NCBI RefSeq assembly: GCF_026183675.1
Contig: NZ_JAPIVK010000018.1
Coordinates: forward strand, 33,498-97,497
From: Microbulbifer halophilus
GTDB lineage: Bacteria > Pseudomonadota > Gammaproteobacteria > Pseudomonadales > Cellvibrionaceae
Reading direction: 5' to 3'
Length of the DNA: 64,000 nt
Made by a program: the position numbers and the translations under genes. Below the pieces are notes generated by a model. The model worked only from the letters and a program-made list of their open reading frames with translations. It ran no database searches and was not told the origin of the DNA. Below are positions 46,079 through 54,326 of this stretch, piece by piece. Within the stretch, counting starts at the first letter, position 1; every line of letters begins with the position of its first letter.

Positions 46079-46116
46079 GGTTACATTTGAAACCAATATT
46101 AGTTACATTTGTAACC
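46079..46116. promoter_or_regulatory. Paired operator-like palindromes between maiA and the MarR gene
   Basis: GGTTACATTTGAAACC (46079-46094) and GTTACATTTGTAACC (46102-46116) repeat the same sequence 22 bases apart, about two helix turns. Each has dyad symmetry of the kind bound by MarR dimers. They lie in a 294-base divergent region that shows no gene. Confidence 0.7.
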
Positions 46117-46194
46117 TGATACAAGCCCGTCTTCTTCAAGGTTCGCAACGAGCAATACGGGCTCGACCACTGGCCCAGCAGGTGAGTAAGCCGC

Positions 46195-46692
46195 ATGACA
46201 ACTGATGAAAACTCTTTGCAGGCAGCGGTACCGCAGGACGATCTGCGCCTGGAGAAGTTTCTGCCCTACCGTCTGTCGGTTCTGTCGAACCGGGTGAGCA
46301 ACGCCATTGCCCAGGCCTATGGCACGCGCTTCGAACTGACCATTCCCGCCTGGCGCGTGATGGCGATCCTGGGGCGCTTTCCGGATCTTTCCGCCGCCGA
46401 CCTGGTGGAGCAGACGGCCATGGACAAGGTGGCCATCAGCCGCGCGGTATCGTCCCTGTTCAAGAACGACTACATATCCCGCAGCGAGGATCCGTCCGAC
46501 CGCCGCCGCCAGGTGCTGAACCTGACGGAACTGGGGCGCGAGGTCTACGAACGCATCGTGCCGCTGGCGCAGCAGTACGAGAACGACCTGATGTCGTCCC
46601 TGAGCCCGGAAGAGCGCCAGCAGCTGGACAGCATTATCGAAAAACTGATGGACCGCGCCCAGGCCTGGGCCGACCGCGGTCTGATCGACTGA
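46195..46692 (+). CDS. MarR family transcriptional regulator
   Basis: A 165-residue MarR regulator. The winged helix (about 55-120) reads FPDLSAADLVEQTAMDKVAISRAVSSLFKNDYISRSEDPSDRRRQVLNLTELG, with the DRR wing. Flanking helices form the dimer interface. It lies between maiA and an aromatic aminotransferase gene, with two identical operator-like sites upstream, so it probably controls aromatic amino acid metabolism in both directions, perhaps in response to homogentisate like HmgR-type regulators. The ligand is not shown by the sequence. Confidence 0.88.
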   Translation: MTTDENSLQAAVPQDDLRLEKFLPYRLSVLSNRVSNAIAQAYGTRFELTIPAWRVMAILGRFPDLSAADLVEQTAMDKVAISRAVSSLFKNDYISRSEDPSDRRRQVLNLTELGREVYERIVPLAQQYENDLMSSLSPEERQQLDSIIEKLMDRAQAWADRGLID

Positions 46693-46719
46693 GTGGAAGA
46701 GAATTCACAGGAGTTATTG

Positions 46720-47910
46720 ATGTTTGAGCAACTGAGCAGTCTGCCGCCGGATCCCATCCTGGGCCTGCTGGCCACCTACCGCGCCGACGAGAACCCGGAC
46801 AAGATCGACCTGGGCGTGGGTGTCTACAAGGACGAGTCCGGCCATACACCGGTATTGCAGGCGGTGAAGGAGGCGGAGACGCGACTGTTGCAGAGCGAAG
46901 AGACCAAGGCCTATATCGGCCCCGCCGGCACGCCCGGTTTCAACGCCGCCATGCAGGAGCAGGTGCTGGGTGCCGACCACCCGGCGCTGTTGGCCAACCG
47001 CGTGCGCTCGGCCCAGACCCCCGGCGGCTGCGGCGCCCTGCGCGTGCTGGCGGAATTCGTCAACCGCGCCAGGCCCGGCGCCACCATCTGGGTCAGCGAT
47101 CCCACCTGGGCCAACCATGGCCCGCTGCTCGGCAACGCCGGCCTGGAAATCAAGAGCTACCCCTACTATGACCGCGCCAGCGCCACGCTGCTGTTCGACC
47201 AGATGGTGGACACGCTGAAAGATGTGGGCGAGGGCGACCTGGTGCTGCTGCACGCATGCTGCCACAACCCCTGCGGCGCGGACCTGTCCCGCGAGCAGTG
47301 GAAAGTGATCGTGGAGATGGCGCAAAAGCAGGGCTTTACCCCCTACATCGATATGGCCTACCAGGGCTTCGGCGACGGTCTCAATGACGATGCCTGGGGC
47401 CTGCGCCTGATGGCGGAATCCGTGCCGGAAATGCTGGTGGCGGCCTCCTGTTCCAAGAACTTTGGTCTCTACCGCGAGCGCGTCGGCCTGGCGATGGCGA
47501 TCTACAACGACGCCGCCGCGGCGGACAAGGGCCAGAGCCAGATGTTGAACGTAGTGCGCGGCAACTACTCCATGCCGCCGTCCCACGGCGCCGCCATCGT
47601 CGAGGCCATCCTCACCGATGCCGGCCTGCGCGCCAACTGGGAAGCCGAGCTGACGGAAATGCGCGAGCGTATCAACGGCCTGCGCGCCGGCGTCGTGGAA
47701 AGCCTGGCCGCCGCGGGTGCCGATGGCGACTTCAGCTTTATCCAGCGCCAGAAGGGCATGTTCTCCTTCCTGGGGATCAACGCCGAACAGGTACAGCGCC
47801 TGCAGAGGGAATTTTCCATTTACATGGTAGACTCCAGCCGCATCAGCATCGCCGGCCTGAGCCAGAGCAATATGGAATACTTCAGCAAGGCAGTCGCCAC
47901 TATTCTCTGA
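46720..47910 (+). CDS. Aromatic amino acid aminotransferase
   Basis: A 396-residue class I PLP aminotransferase of the aspartate/tyrosine type (subgroup I-alpha). IDLGVGVYKDESGHTPVL, HACCHNPCGADLSREQW (PLP and substrate residues), YIDMAYQGFGDGL and SCSKNFGLYRERVG, with the Schiff-base lysine, are all present. HACCHNPCG matches TyrB/PhhC-type enzymes. It interconverts tyrosine or phenylalanine and their keto acids with 2-oxoglutarate. ATG 46720 follows AGGAG; it is 27 bases after the MarR gene. Confidence 0.88.
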   Translation: MFEQLSSLPPDPILGLLATYRADENPDKIDLGVGVYKDESGHTPVLQAVKEAETRLLQSEETKAYIGPAGTPGFNAAMQEQVLGADHPALLANRVRSAQTPGGCGALRVLAEFVNRARPGATIWVSDPTWANHGPLLGNAGLEIKSYPYYDRASATLLFDQMVDTLKDVGEGDLVLLHACCHNPCGADLSREQWKVIVEMAQKQGFTPYIDMAYQGFGDGLNDDAWGLRLMAESVPEMLVAASCSKNFGLYRERVGLAMAIYNDAAAADKGQSQMLNVVRGNYSMPPSHGAAIVEAILTDAGLRANWEAELTEMRERINGLRAGVVESLAAAGADGDFSFIQRQKGMFSFLGINAEQVQRLQREFSIYMVDSSRISIAGLSQSNMEYFSKAVATIL

Positions 47911-47924
47911 TCCCCGCATTGCTC

Positions 47925-47962
47925 CCCTCTCCCTCTGGGAGAGGGGCTGGGGGAGAGGGCTC
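47925..47962. repeat. CCCTCTCCC-type palindromic repeat
   Basis: CCCCTCTCCC and GGGAGAGGGG form a hairpin around TCT, followed by GGGGGAGAGGG. It is of the same type as the repeats at 52910-53259 and might end the upstream transcript, but it has no T run. Confidence 0.7.
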
Positions 47963-48000
47963 CCGAACCAGCCCCAAAATCCGAAAGTTAAGCACCGAAA

Positions 48001-49389
48001 ATGGAAGTCGAGGTAACCACCCCCGTGTCCGAATCCCCATCCCAAACCTGGACCCCGCAAAGCTGGCACAGTTTCGAGGCAAAGCAGCAGCCCAGCTATC
48101 GGTCCCCCGAACAGGTCGAAAGCGTTACCGGTGAACTGTCCGGCTACCCGCCGCTGGTATTCGCCGCCGAGGCACGCGAACTGCGCCGGCACCTGGCGCA
48201 GGTGGCCGAGGGCAGGGCATTTCTGCTACAGGGCGGCGACTGCGCCGAGTCCTTCGCAGACTTCAATGCCAACAAGATTCGCGACACCTTCAAGGTGCTG
48301 CTGCAGATGGCCGTGGTACTGACGTTTGCCGGCAACCTGCCCGTGGTAAAGGTCGCGCGCATGGCCGGCCAGTACGCCAAGCCGCGCTCGTCGGATACCG
48401 AGATCATCGACGGCGTGGAACTGCCCAGCTACCGCGGCGATATCATCAACGGGATCGATTTCACCTCGGCGGCCCGGGTACCGGATCCGCAGCGCATGCT
48501 GACCGCCTACAACCAGTCCGCGGCCACACTCAACCTGTTGCGCGCCTTCGCCCAGGGCGGTCTCGCCGACCTGCATGAAGTGCACCGCTGGAACCTGAGC
48601 TTCCTGGAAAACAATCCGCAGCGGGAAAAGTATGCGCAACTGGCCGAGCGGCTGCAGGACGCGCTGGAATTCATGGCCGTCTGCGGCGTCAACTCCGACA
48701 ACACGCCGGCGATCCGCGAGACGGAACTCTACACCTCCCACGAGGCGCTGCTGCTGGACTACGAACAGGCGCTGACCCGCACCGACAGCCTCACCGGCAA
48801 ATGGTACGACTGCTCGGCGCACATGCTGTGGATCGGCGAGCGCACAAGGCAGCTGGACGGCGCCCACGTGGAATTCCTGTCCGGCGTCTGGAACCCGATC
48901 GGCGTCAAGGTGGGGCCGAACATGCAGCCGGACGAACTGCTGCGCCTGACCGACAAATTGAACCCCAACAACGAGGCCGGCCGCCTGACCCTGATCACGC
49001 GTATGGGCGCCGACACCCTGGGCGAAAAATTGCCGGCATTGGTGCAGGCAGTACAGCGCGAAGGGCGCAGCGTGGTCTGGAGCACCGACCCGATGCACGG
49101 CAACACGGTCAAGGCCAGCAGCGGCTACAAGACCCGCAACTTCGACAAAATCCTGCGCGAGATCCGCGACTTCTTCGCCGTGCACCGCGCCGAGGGCAGC
49201 CACCCGGGCGGCATCCACCTGGAGATGACCGGCCAGCATGTCACCGAGTGCACCGGCGGCGCCTGGGATATTTCCGAGGCGGACCTGGCGAGCTGCTACC
49301 GCACCCAGTGCGATCCGCGCCTGAACGCCGACCAGGTACTCGAGCTGGCCTTCAACGCCGCCGAATGGCTCCGCGCCGGCCGCAGCTGA
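48001..49389 (+). CDS. Class II 3-deoxy-7-phosphoheptulonate (DAHP) synthase
   Basis: A 462-residue enzyme for the first step of the shikimate pathway, joining phosphoenolpyruvate and erythrose 4-phosphate. It is the plant-like class II form. [34 protein letters not shown], with the metal cysteine, [31 protein letters not shown] and [10 protein letters not shown] hold the active site. [18 protein letters not shown] is near the end. It lies 90 bases after the aromatic aminotransferase gene. An N-terminal regulatory extension is short here. Confidence 0.93.
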   Translation: MEVEVTTPVSESPSQTWTPQSWHSFEAKQQPSYRSPEQVESVTGELSGYPPLVFAAEARELRRHLAQVAEGRAFLLQGGDCAESFADFNANKIRDTFKVLLQMAVVLTFAGNLPVVKVARMAGQYAKPRSSDTEIIDGVELPSYRGDIINGIDFTSAARVPDPQRMLTAYNQSAATLNLLRAFAQGGLADLHEVHRWNLSFLENNPQREKYAQLAERLQDALEFMAVCGVNSDNTPAIRETELYTSHEALLLDYEQALTRTDSLTGKWYDCSAHMLWIGERTRQLDGAHVEFLSGVWNPIGVKVGPNMQPDELLRLTDKLNPNNEAGRLTLITRMGADTLGEKLPALVQAVQREGRSVVWSTDPMHGNTVKASSGYKTRNFDKILREIRDFFAVHRAEGSHPGGIHLEMTGQHVTECTGGAWDISEADLASCYRTQCDPRLNADQVLELAFNAAEWLRAGRS

Positions 49390-49466
49390 TCCCGGGACCG
49401 CGGAGCTCCAGCTCCGCCCCGGGTGCGCCGAGCTCCAGCTCGGCAATCGCCCCGAAGGGGCGACAA
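49390..49466. repeat. Dispersed palindromic repeat (copy B)
   Basis: CGGGACCGCGGAGCTCCAGC begins a run of three palindromes: GCGGAGCTCCAGCTCCGC, GAGCTCCAGCTC and CGCCCCGAAGGGGCG. The same order is found at 57875-57952. Confidence 0.8.
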
Positions 49467-49588
49467 CAAACCCGAAAGCGACAACCCGGCCCCGCCGCCA
49501 GCGCGTCCCAAAGACCCAACCGCAAGGTGCGGCAACCCGCCGGGGAAGAGATTCCATCCATGTCTCAAGCAAAACCCTGGGGGTGCCC

Positions 49589-50278
49589 ATGTACCAGCTC
49601 TACATAGCCAACAAAAACTACTCCTCCTGGTCCCTGCGACCCTGGGTTCTGCTGCGCCAGTTGCAGATCCCCTTCGACGAACAACTGGTTACCTTCGATG
49701 AGGGCGGCAGTTGGGAGAAATTCCGCGAGTTTGCTCCCAATGGCCTGGTTCCGTGCCTGGTGGACGGCGACACCCGGGTCTGGGAATCGTTGGCGATCGT
49801 CGAATACCTGGCCGAAAGCCATCCGCAAGTGTGGCCGGCAGAGCAGGGCGCCCGTGCCTGGGCGCGCTGTGCGGCGGCGGAGATGCACGCGGGGTTCGGC
49901 GCACTGCGGGATATCTGCTCGATGAACTGCGGCGTGAAAGTCGAGCTCAGGGAAATCCCGCCGACGCTGCAGAAGGATATCGATCGTATCGACGAACTCT
50001 GGTGCGAGGGGCTGGCCCGCTTCGGCGGCCCCTTCCTGGCCGGTGGGGAATTCACCGCGGTGGACGCATTCTTCGCACCGGTGGCCATACGCGCGACCAA
50101 CTTCGGCCTGCACCTGAGCGCCGAGGCCACGGCTTATATGGAGCGTATCCTGGCGCTGCCGGCAATGGCGGAGTGGATCTCCGCCGGGCTGCGGGAAACC
50201 TGGCGCGAACCTGGCCACGAGGAAGAGCTGCTGCGAGCCGGCACCATTGTCGAGGATCTTCGCCGACAGCCGGCGTGA
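49589..50278 (+). CDS. Glutathione S-transferase family protein
   Basis: A 229-residue cytosolic GST. The thioredoxin-fold half has YIANKNYSSWSLRPWVLLRQL with the catalytic serine region, APNGLVPCLVDGD and VWESLAIVEYLAE, the glutathione site. The C-terminal helical half contains FLAGGEFTAVDAFFAPVAIR with the conserved aspartate. ATG 49589 is preferred to GTG 49583. It has no co-transcribed partner, so the substrate cannot be predicted. Confidence 0.88.
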   Translation: MYQLYIANKNYSSWSLRPWVLLRQLQIPFDEQLVTFDEGGSWEKFREFAPNGLVPCLVDGDTRVWESLAIVEYLAESHPQVWPAEQGARAWARCAAAEMHAGFGALRDICSMNCGVKVELREIPPTLQKDIDRIDELWCEGLARFGGPFLAGGEFTAVDAFFAPVAIRATNFGLHLSAEATAYMERILALPAMAEWISAGLRETWREPGHEEELLRAGTIVEDLRRQPA

Positions 50279-50615
50279 TGCTACGCACGATCCACTAGAT
50301 CTCGACCGGGATTTCCCCATTGAACGACAATCAGCCGGAGTTCGCACCGCGGACTCCGGCCTGTCTGCTTTTTCAACGCTTGTTGAAAGAATGCACTTAA
50401 CAAGTCGTTATCAACTTGCGTAAGGCATCACCGTAGCCAGTCCCGTCGCAGAATCTTCGGTCAGTCAGGGGTAGGGGAGATGTTTATCGTGCCAAAGTGT
50501 TCGTCTGCCGCCACAGTGTCGCCATCTCGCTACGGAGCATGGCGGGGCAGGTAACAGTCCGGTTAAACTCGGGCGATTACAAAGTGGGAAACTACAAATA
50601 CAGAGGAGAACCCCG
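50279..50615. other. Intergenic region before the M3 peptidase gene
   Basis: 337 bases with no gene. It holds ACTTAACAAG/CTTGTTG-like short inverted pieces near 50375-50420 and probably the promoter of the peptidase gene, but no clear boxes can be pointed to. The gene's ribosome site AGAGGAGA is at 50603. Confidence 0.4.
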
Positions 50616-52829
50616 ATGCGTCAGACAATGATCGCGCTATCGGTTGCTGCCGCACTGGCAGCTGCAGCCGGTTGCGGTAAAGAGGCCGGACAGGCCCAGT
50701 CGACCCAGGAGCAGGCGACCAAAGCCGCGGAGACGGAGACTGCGGCAGTTGCAGGCAACCCGCTTCTGGCCGAGTGGACCGGTCCCTACGGCGGCGTACC
50801 GGCCTTTGACAAAATGCAGGTTGCGGACCTGAAGCCGGCGCTGGAAAAGGCCATGGCAGACAACCTGGCGGAGATCGACGCCATCACCGCCAACCCGATG
50901 GGCCCGACTTTCGAGAATACCATCGCCGCCCTCGAGCGCAGTGGTTCCGAGCTGGACCGTGTGTTCGCCTACTACGGTATCTGGAGCTCCAACAATTCCT
51001 CGCCGGAATTCCGCAAAGTCCAGCAGGAGATGGCCCCCAAGCTTGCCAACTTCAAGTCAAAGATTACCCAGAACGGCGAACTGTTCCAGCGGGTCAAGGC
51101 GGTCTATGACGCGCGCAACGATTCCGACCTGGACAGCGAGCAGAAGCGCGTCGTCGAGCTGATCTACAACGAATTTGCCAACAACGGCGCAACCCTGAAA
51201 GGCGAGGCGAAGAAGCGCTACGCAAAAATCAACCAGCGCCTGGCCGAGCTCTACACCGATTTCGCCAACAATGTGCTGGCGGACGAAGAGGGCTACGATA
51301 TCTTCCTGAACGAAGATCAGTTGGGCGGCCTGCCGGAATCCTTCGTCGACGCCGCGGCGGCACTGGCGGAGGAAAAGGGCGAGAAGGGCAAGTATGCGAT
51401 CACGAATACCCGCTCTTCCATGGATCCCTTCCTGACCTATTCCGACAACCGCGAACTGCGCGAGCAGGTCTGGAATAACTACTACAGCCGCGGCGACAAC
51501 GGCGACGAGCACGACAACAACGCCATCATCGCCGAGATCCTGAAACTGCGCGACGAGCGCGTGGGCCTGCTGGACTTCGACAACTATGCCCAGTGGCGCC
51601 TGCAGGACCGCATGGCCAAGAATCCTGAAAATGCCATGGAGTTGATGGAAGCCGTATGGCCCGCTGCCGTTGCCCGAGTGAAGGAAGAAGTCGCGGATAT
51701 GCAGGCGGTGGCGGATGAGGAAGGTGCCGATATCACCATCGAGCCCTGGGACTACCGCTACTACGCGGAAAAAGTCCGCAAGGCCAAGTACGACCTGAAC
51801 TCCGATGAAGTGAAGCAGTACCTGCAACTGGACAAGCTGCGCGAGGCGATGTTCTACGTGGCCGGCGAACTGTTCAACTTCGAGTTCACCCCGGTAGAGG
51901 AGGGCAGTGTGCCGGTCTTCCACGAGGACGTGAAAGTCTGGGAAGTGACCGACAAAACTTCCGGCGAGCACATCGGCCTCTGGTACCTGGATCCGTTTGC
52001 GCGTTCCGGCAAGCGCTCCGGTGCCTGGGCCACCATGTACCGCGACCACACCACCTTCGACGGCAAGAAGACGGTACTGGCCTCCAACAACTCCAACTTC
52101 ATCAAAAGCGCCCCGGGCGAGCCGGTGCTGGTGAGCTGGGACGATGCCAGCACTTTCTTCCACGAGTTCGGCCACGCGCTGCACTTCCTGGCCTCCAACG
52201 TCACCTACCCGACCCTGAACGGCGGTGTGCGCGACTACACCGAGTTCCAGTCGCAGTTGCTGGAGCGCTGGCTGTCCACCGACGCGGTGATCGACAACTA
52301 CCTGGTGCACTACAAGACCGGTGAGCCGATTCCGGAGGCGCTGGTAGCCAAGATCAAGAAGGCCGCCACCTTCAACCAGGGCTTCGCCACCACCGAGTAC
52401 CTGGCTTCCGCGCTGGTGGATATGAAGTACCACACCGCCGATCCGGAAAACATCGACCCGGATGCGTTCGAGCGCGAGACCCTGGAAGGGCTGGGTATGC
52501 CGGATGAACTGGTCATGCGCCACCGCAGCCCGCACTTCGGCCATATCTTCTCCGGTGAGGGTTACTCCGCCGGTTACTACGGCTATATGTGGGCGGACGT
52601 GCTGACCTCCGACGCGGCGGAAGCCTTCGCCGAGGCGGACGGTGGTTTCTACGATGAAGAAGTTGCCGGCAAGCTGGTGAAATACCTTTTCGCACCGCGC
52701 AACGCCATCGACCCGGCGGACGCCTACCGCGCCTTCCGCGGCCGCGATGCCGAGATCGACGCACTGATGCGCGATCGCGGCTTCCCGGTACCGGGTGAAA
52801 AGACGGATACCGTGGCAGTCAAAGACTGA
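50616..52829 (+). CDS. M3 family metallopeptidase (dipeptidyl carboxypeptidase-like), lipoprotein
   Basis: A 737-residue zinc peptidase. The signal ends at AAAAGC, so cysteine 20 would be lipidated and the enzyme faces the periplasm. FHEFGHALHFL (about 515) holds the HExxH variant HEFGH zinc site; the third ligand is a glutamate in RDYTEFQSQLLERWL. GLWYLDPFARSGKRSGAW and FGHIFSGEGYSAGYYGYMWADVLTSDAAEAF are M3 family blocks. E. coli Dcp (681) and oligopeptidase A are relatives. A strong terminator follows. Confidence 0.92.
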   Translation: MRQTMIALSVAAALAAAAGCGKEAGQAQSTQEQATKAAETETAAVAGNPLLAEWTGPYGGVPAFDKMQVADLKPALEKAMADNLAEIDAITANPMGPTFENTIAALERSGSELDRVFAYYGIWSSNNSSPEFRKVQQEMAPKLANFKSKITQNGELFQRVKAVYDARNDSDLDSEQKRVVELIYNEFANNGATLKGEAKKRYAKINQRLAELYTDFANNVLADEEGYDIFLNEDQLGGLPESFVDAAAALAEEKGEKGKYAITNTRSSMDPFLTYSDNRELREQVWNNYYSRGDNGDEHDNNAIIAEILKLRDERVGLLDFDNYAQWRLQDRMAKNPENAMELMEAVWPAAVARVKEEVADMQAVADEEGADITIEPWDYRYYAEKVRKAKYDLNSDEVKQYLQLDKLREAMFYVAGELFNFEFTPVEEGSVPVFHEDVKVWEVTDKTSGEHIGLWYLDPFARSGKRSGAWATMYRDHTTFDGKKTVLASNNSNFIKSAPGEPVLVSWDDASTFFHEFGHALHFLASNVTYPTLNGGVRDYTEFQSQLLERWLSTDAVIDNYLVHYKTGEPIPEALVAKIKKAATFNQGFATTEYLASALVDMKYHTADPENIDPDAFERETLEGLGMPDELVMRHRSPHFGHIFSGEGYSAGYYGYMWADVLTSDAAEAFAEADGGFYDEEVAGKLVKYLFAPRNAIDPADAYRAFRGRDAEIDALMRDRGFPVPGEKTDTVAVKD

Positions 52830-52844
52830 TCCCGGGCGCCACTG

Positions 52845-52880
52845 AAAAGGCCGCGATGCGAGAGAATCGCGGCCTTTTTT
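52845..52880 (+). terminator. Intrinsic terminator of the M3 peptidase gene
   Basis: GGCCGCGAT (52849-52857) and ATCGCGGCC (52866-52874) form a perfect 9-bp stem, followed by six T residues, 20 bases past the stop codon. Confidence 0.95.
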
Positions 52881-52909
52881 GTATTCGGGCCATCGGGCCC
52901 TGTTCTATG

Positions 52910-53259
52910 CCCTCTCCCGGCGGGATAGGGAACTGGTGCAAGTCTCGACGAAACCCGGCGGGTAAATTCAACCCCGAATGTCTCCGACCGAGCTCCCCTC
53001 TCCCACCGGGAGAGGGGCCGGGGGAGAGGGCGGCTGGAGCGGCCACCATCAACATAGCGGGCCCATCAATCCCCCTCTCCCTAACCCTCTCCCGGCGGGA
53101 GAGGGAACTGGTACGAGTCTCGACGAAACCCGGTGGGTAAATTCAATCCCGAATGTCTCCGACCGAGCTCCCCTCTCCCCCCCGGGAGAGGGGCCGGGGG
53201 AGAGGGTGGCTGGAGAGGCCACCATCGACATAAATGGGCCCACAAATCCCTCTCTCCCA
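52910..53259. repeat. 175-bp tandem repeat, two copies
   Basis: The unit starting CCCTCTCCCGGCGGGA at 52910 is repeated from 53085 with about 90% identity. Each unit contains the CCCTCTCCC...GGGAGAGGGG hairpin and the segment AGTCTCGACGAAACCCGG. No protein is encoded. Confidence 0.85.
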
Positions 53260-53340
53260 CCGGGACCGGGGGAGCGCTGGCACCCCACCGGAAACCATTG
53301 CTAAGCTCAAAGACCGGAATGGAGCTGGAAGAGGGCAGAT

Positions 53341-53547
53341 ATGGAAAAATGGCTGATCGCACTCGGCGGCATTCTGATCGCCGCCGGCGTCCTCTACCAC
53401 TTCGCCCCCTGGCTGTTCACCTGGTTCGGCAGGCTGCCCGGCGATATCCGTATCGACTCGGAGCACGGCAAGGTTTTTATCCCCATCACCTCGATGGTTA
53501 TCTTCAGTGTGGTTCTCAGTGTGATTCTCAGCTTTTTCCGCCGTTGA
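53341..53547 (+). CDS. DUF2905 family small membrane protein
   Basis: A 68-residue inner-membrane protein with two helices (about 4-26 and 48-65). GRLPGDIRIDSEHGKVFIPITSMVIFSVVLSVILSFFRR is the DUF2905 signature. The function is unknown. Its stop is adjacent to the stop of the converging Lrp gene. Confidence 0.88.
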   Translation: MEKWLIALGGILIAAGVLYHFAPWLFTWFGRLPGDIRIDSEHGKVFIPITSMVIFSVVLSVILSFFRR

Positions 53548-54045
53548 TCACTCCTGTTCCAGCAGTTGTTCCAGCGGCAGCTCGGTGCGGTAGCGCACCT
53601 GCTTCAGGGAGAAGCTGCTCTTGATATGGTCGATGCCCGGCAGCTCGGTGAGTTTCTTGTCGAGGAATTCCTGGTAGGCCTGCAGGTTGGGCACTACCAC
53701 CCGCAGCAGGTAGTCGAAGTCGCCGGTCATCAGGTAGCACTCCATCACCTCCGGCCACTGGCCGATCACCGATTCGAAATCCATCAGCTCCTTTTTCACC
53801 TGGTGATTCAGCGTCACCTGGATAAAAACGCTCACGGGCAGGCCCACTTTCTCCGGTTCCAGCAGGGTCACGGCGCGCTTGATAAAGCCCTGTTCGTGCA
53901 GGTTCTTGACCCGGCGGGAGCAGGGGGAGGGGGACAGGCAGACTTTCTCCGCCAGTTCGATATTGGGAATGGTGGCGTCTTCCTGCAGTATCTCCAGGAT
54001 CTTCTTATCGATGGCGTCCAGTATGTAGGCCATGGTGGTATCCAT
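53548..54045 (-). CDS. Lrp/AsnC family transcriptional regulator
   Basis: A 165-residue regulator. The helix-turn-helix (about 10-60) contains AIDKKILEILQEDATIPNIELAEKVCLSPSPCSRRVKNLHEQG; the RAM domain contains MECYLMTGDFDYLLRVVVPNLQAYQEFLDKKL. It is divergent from the giant indolepyruvate oxidoreductase gene, as Lrp regulators often are from amino acid degradation genes. The start is uncertain; ATG 54045 is used, and 54033 and 54066 are possible. Confidence 0.87.
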   Translation of the reverse strand: MDTTMAYILDAIDKKILEILQEDATIPNIELAEKVCLSPSPCSRRVKNLHEQGFIKRAVTLLEPEKVGLPVSVFIQVTLNHQVKKELMDFESVIGQWPEVMECYLMTGDFDYLLRVVVPNLQAYQEFLDKKLTELPGIDHIKSSFSLKQVRYRTELPLEQLLEQE

Positions 54046-54326
54046 CTCTTCTCGTCGTTGGTACACCCGACTGATGACTATAAGTGCCGTGAGCGGTCGC
54101 TGCCACCGGCGCGTGGATGGCGCGGGGGCCGGCGCCGAAAGGCAATTTGTCCGGCTGGCTCAAAAGGGTGTTATTTGAGTGAATTGTTGCGGTTTACAAT
54201 GAGTCATTGGTGACTTGTGGCTGTATTATGCCGTATTCACGCTTAATTTGGTATGACCTGCTTCACCGCGCGATGTTAATTTTTGTCGCTCAACAATAAC
54301 GAATAGCGACAGATCAGGTGGTACCC
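54046..54326. other. Divergent promoter region of the Lrp and oxidoreductase genes
   Basis: 281 bases. It turns AT-rich at about 54165-54310, with TTGTTGCGGTTTACAATGAG near 54184. No clear operator palindrome was found by eye. Confidence 0.35.

Noticed and set aside
47919..48134. Frames beginning MLPSPSGRGAGGEG
   Set aside because: This is the translation of the CCCTCTCCC palindromic repeat, a common false gene call.
52910..53259. CRISPR array
   Set aside because: Only two long repeats of 175 bp without short regular spacers; no cas genes in the window.
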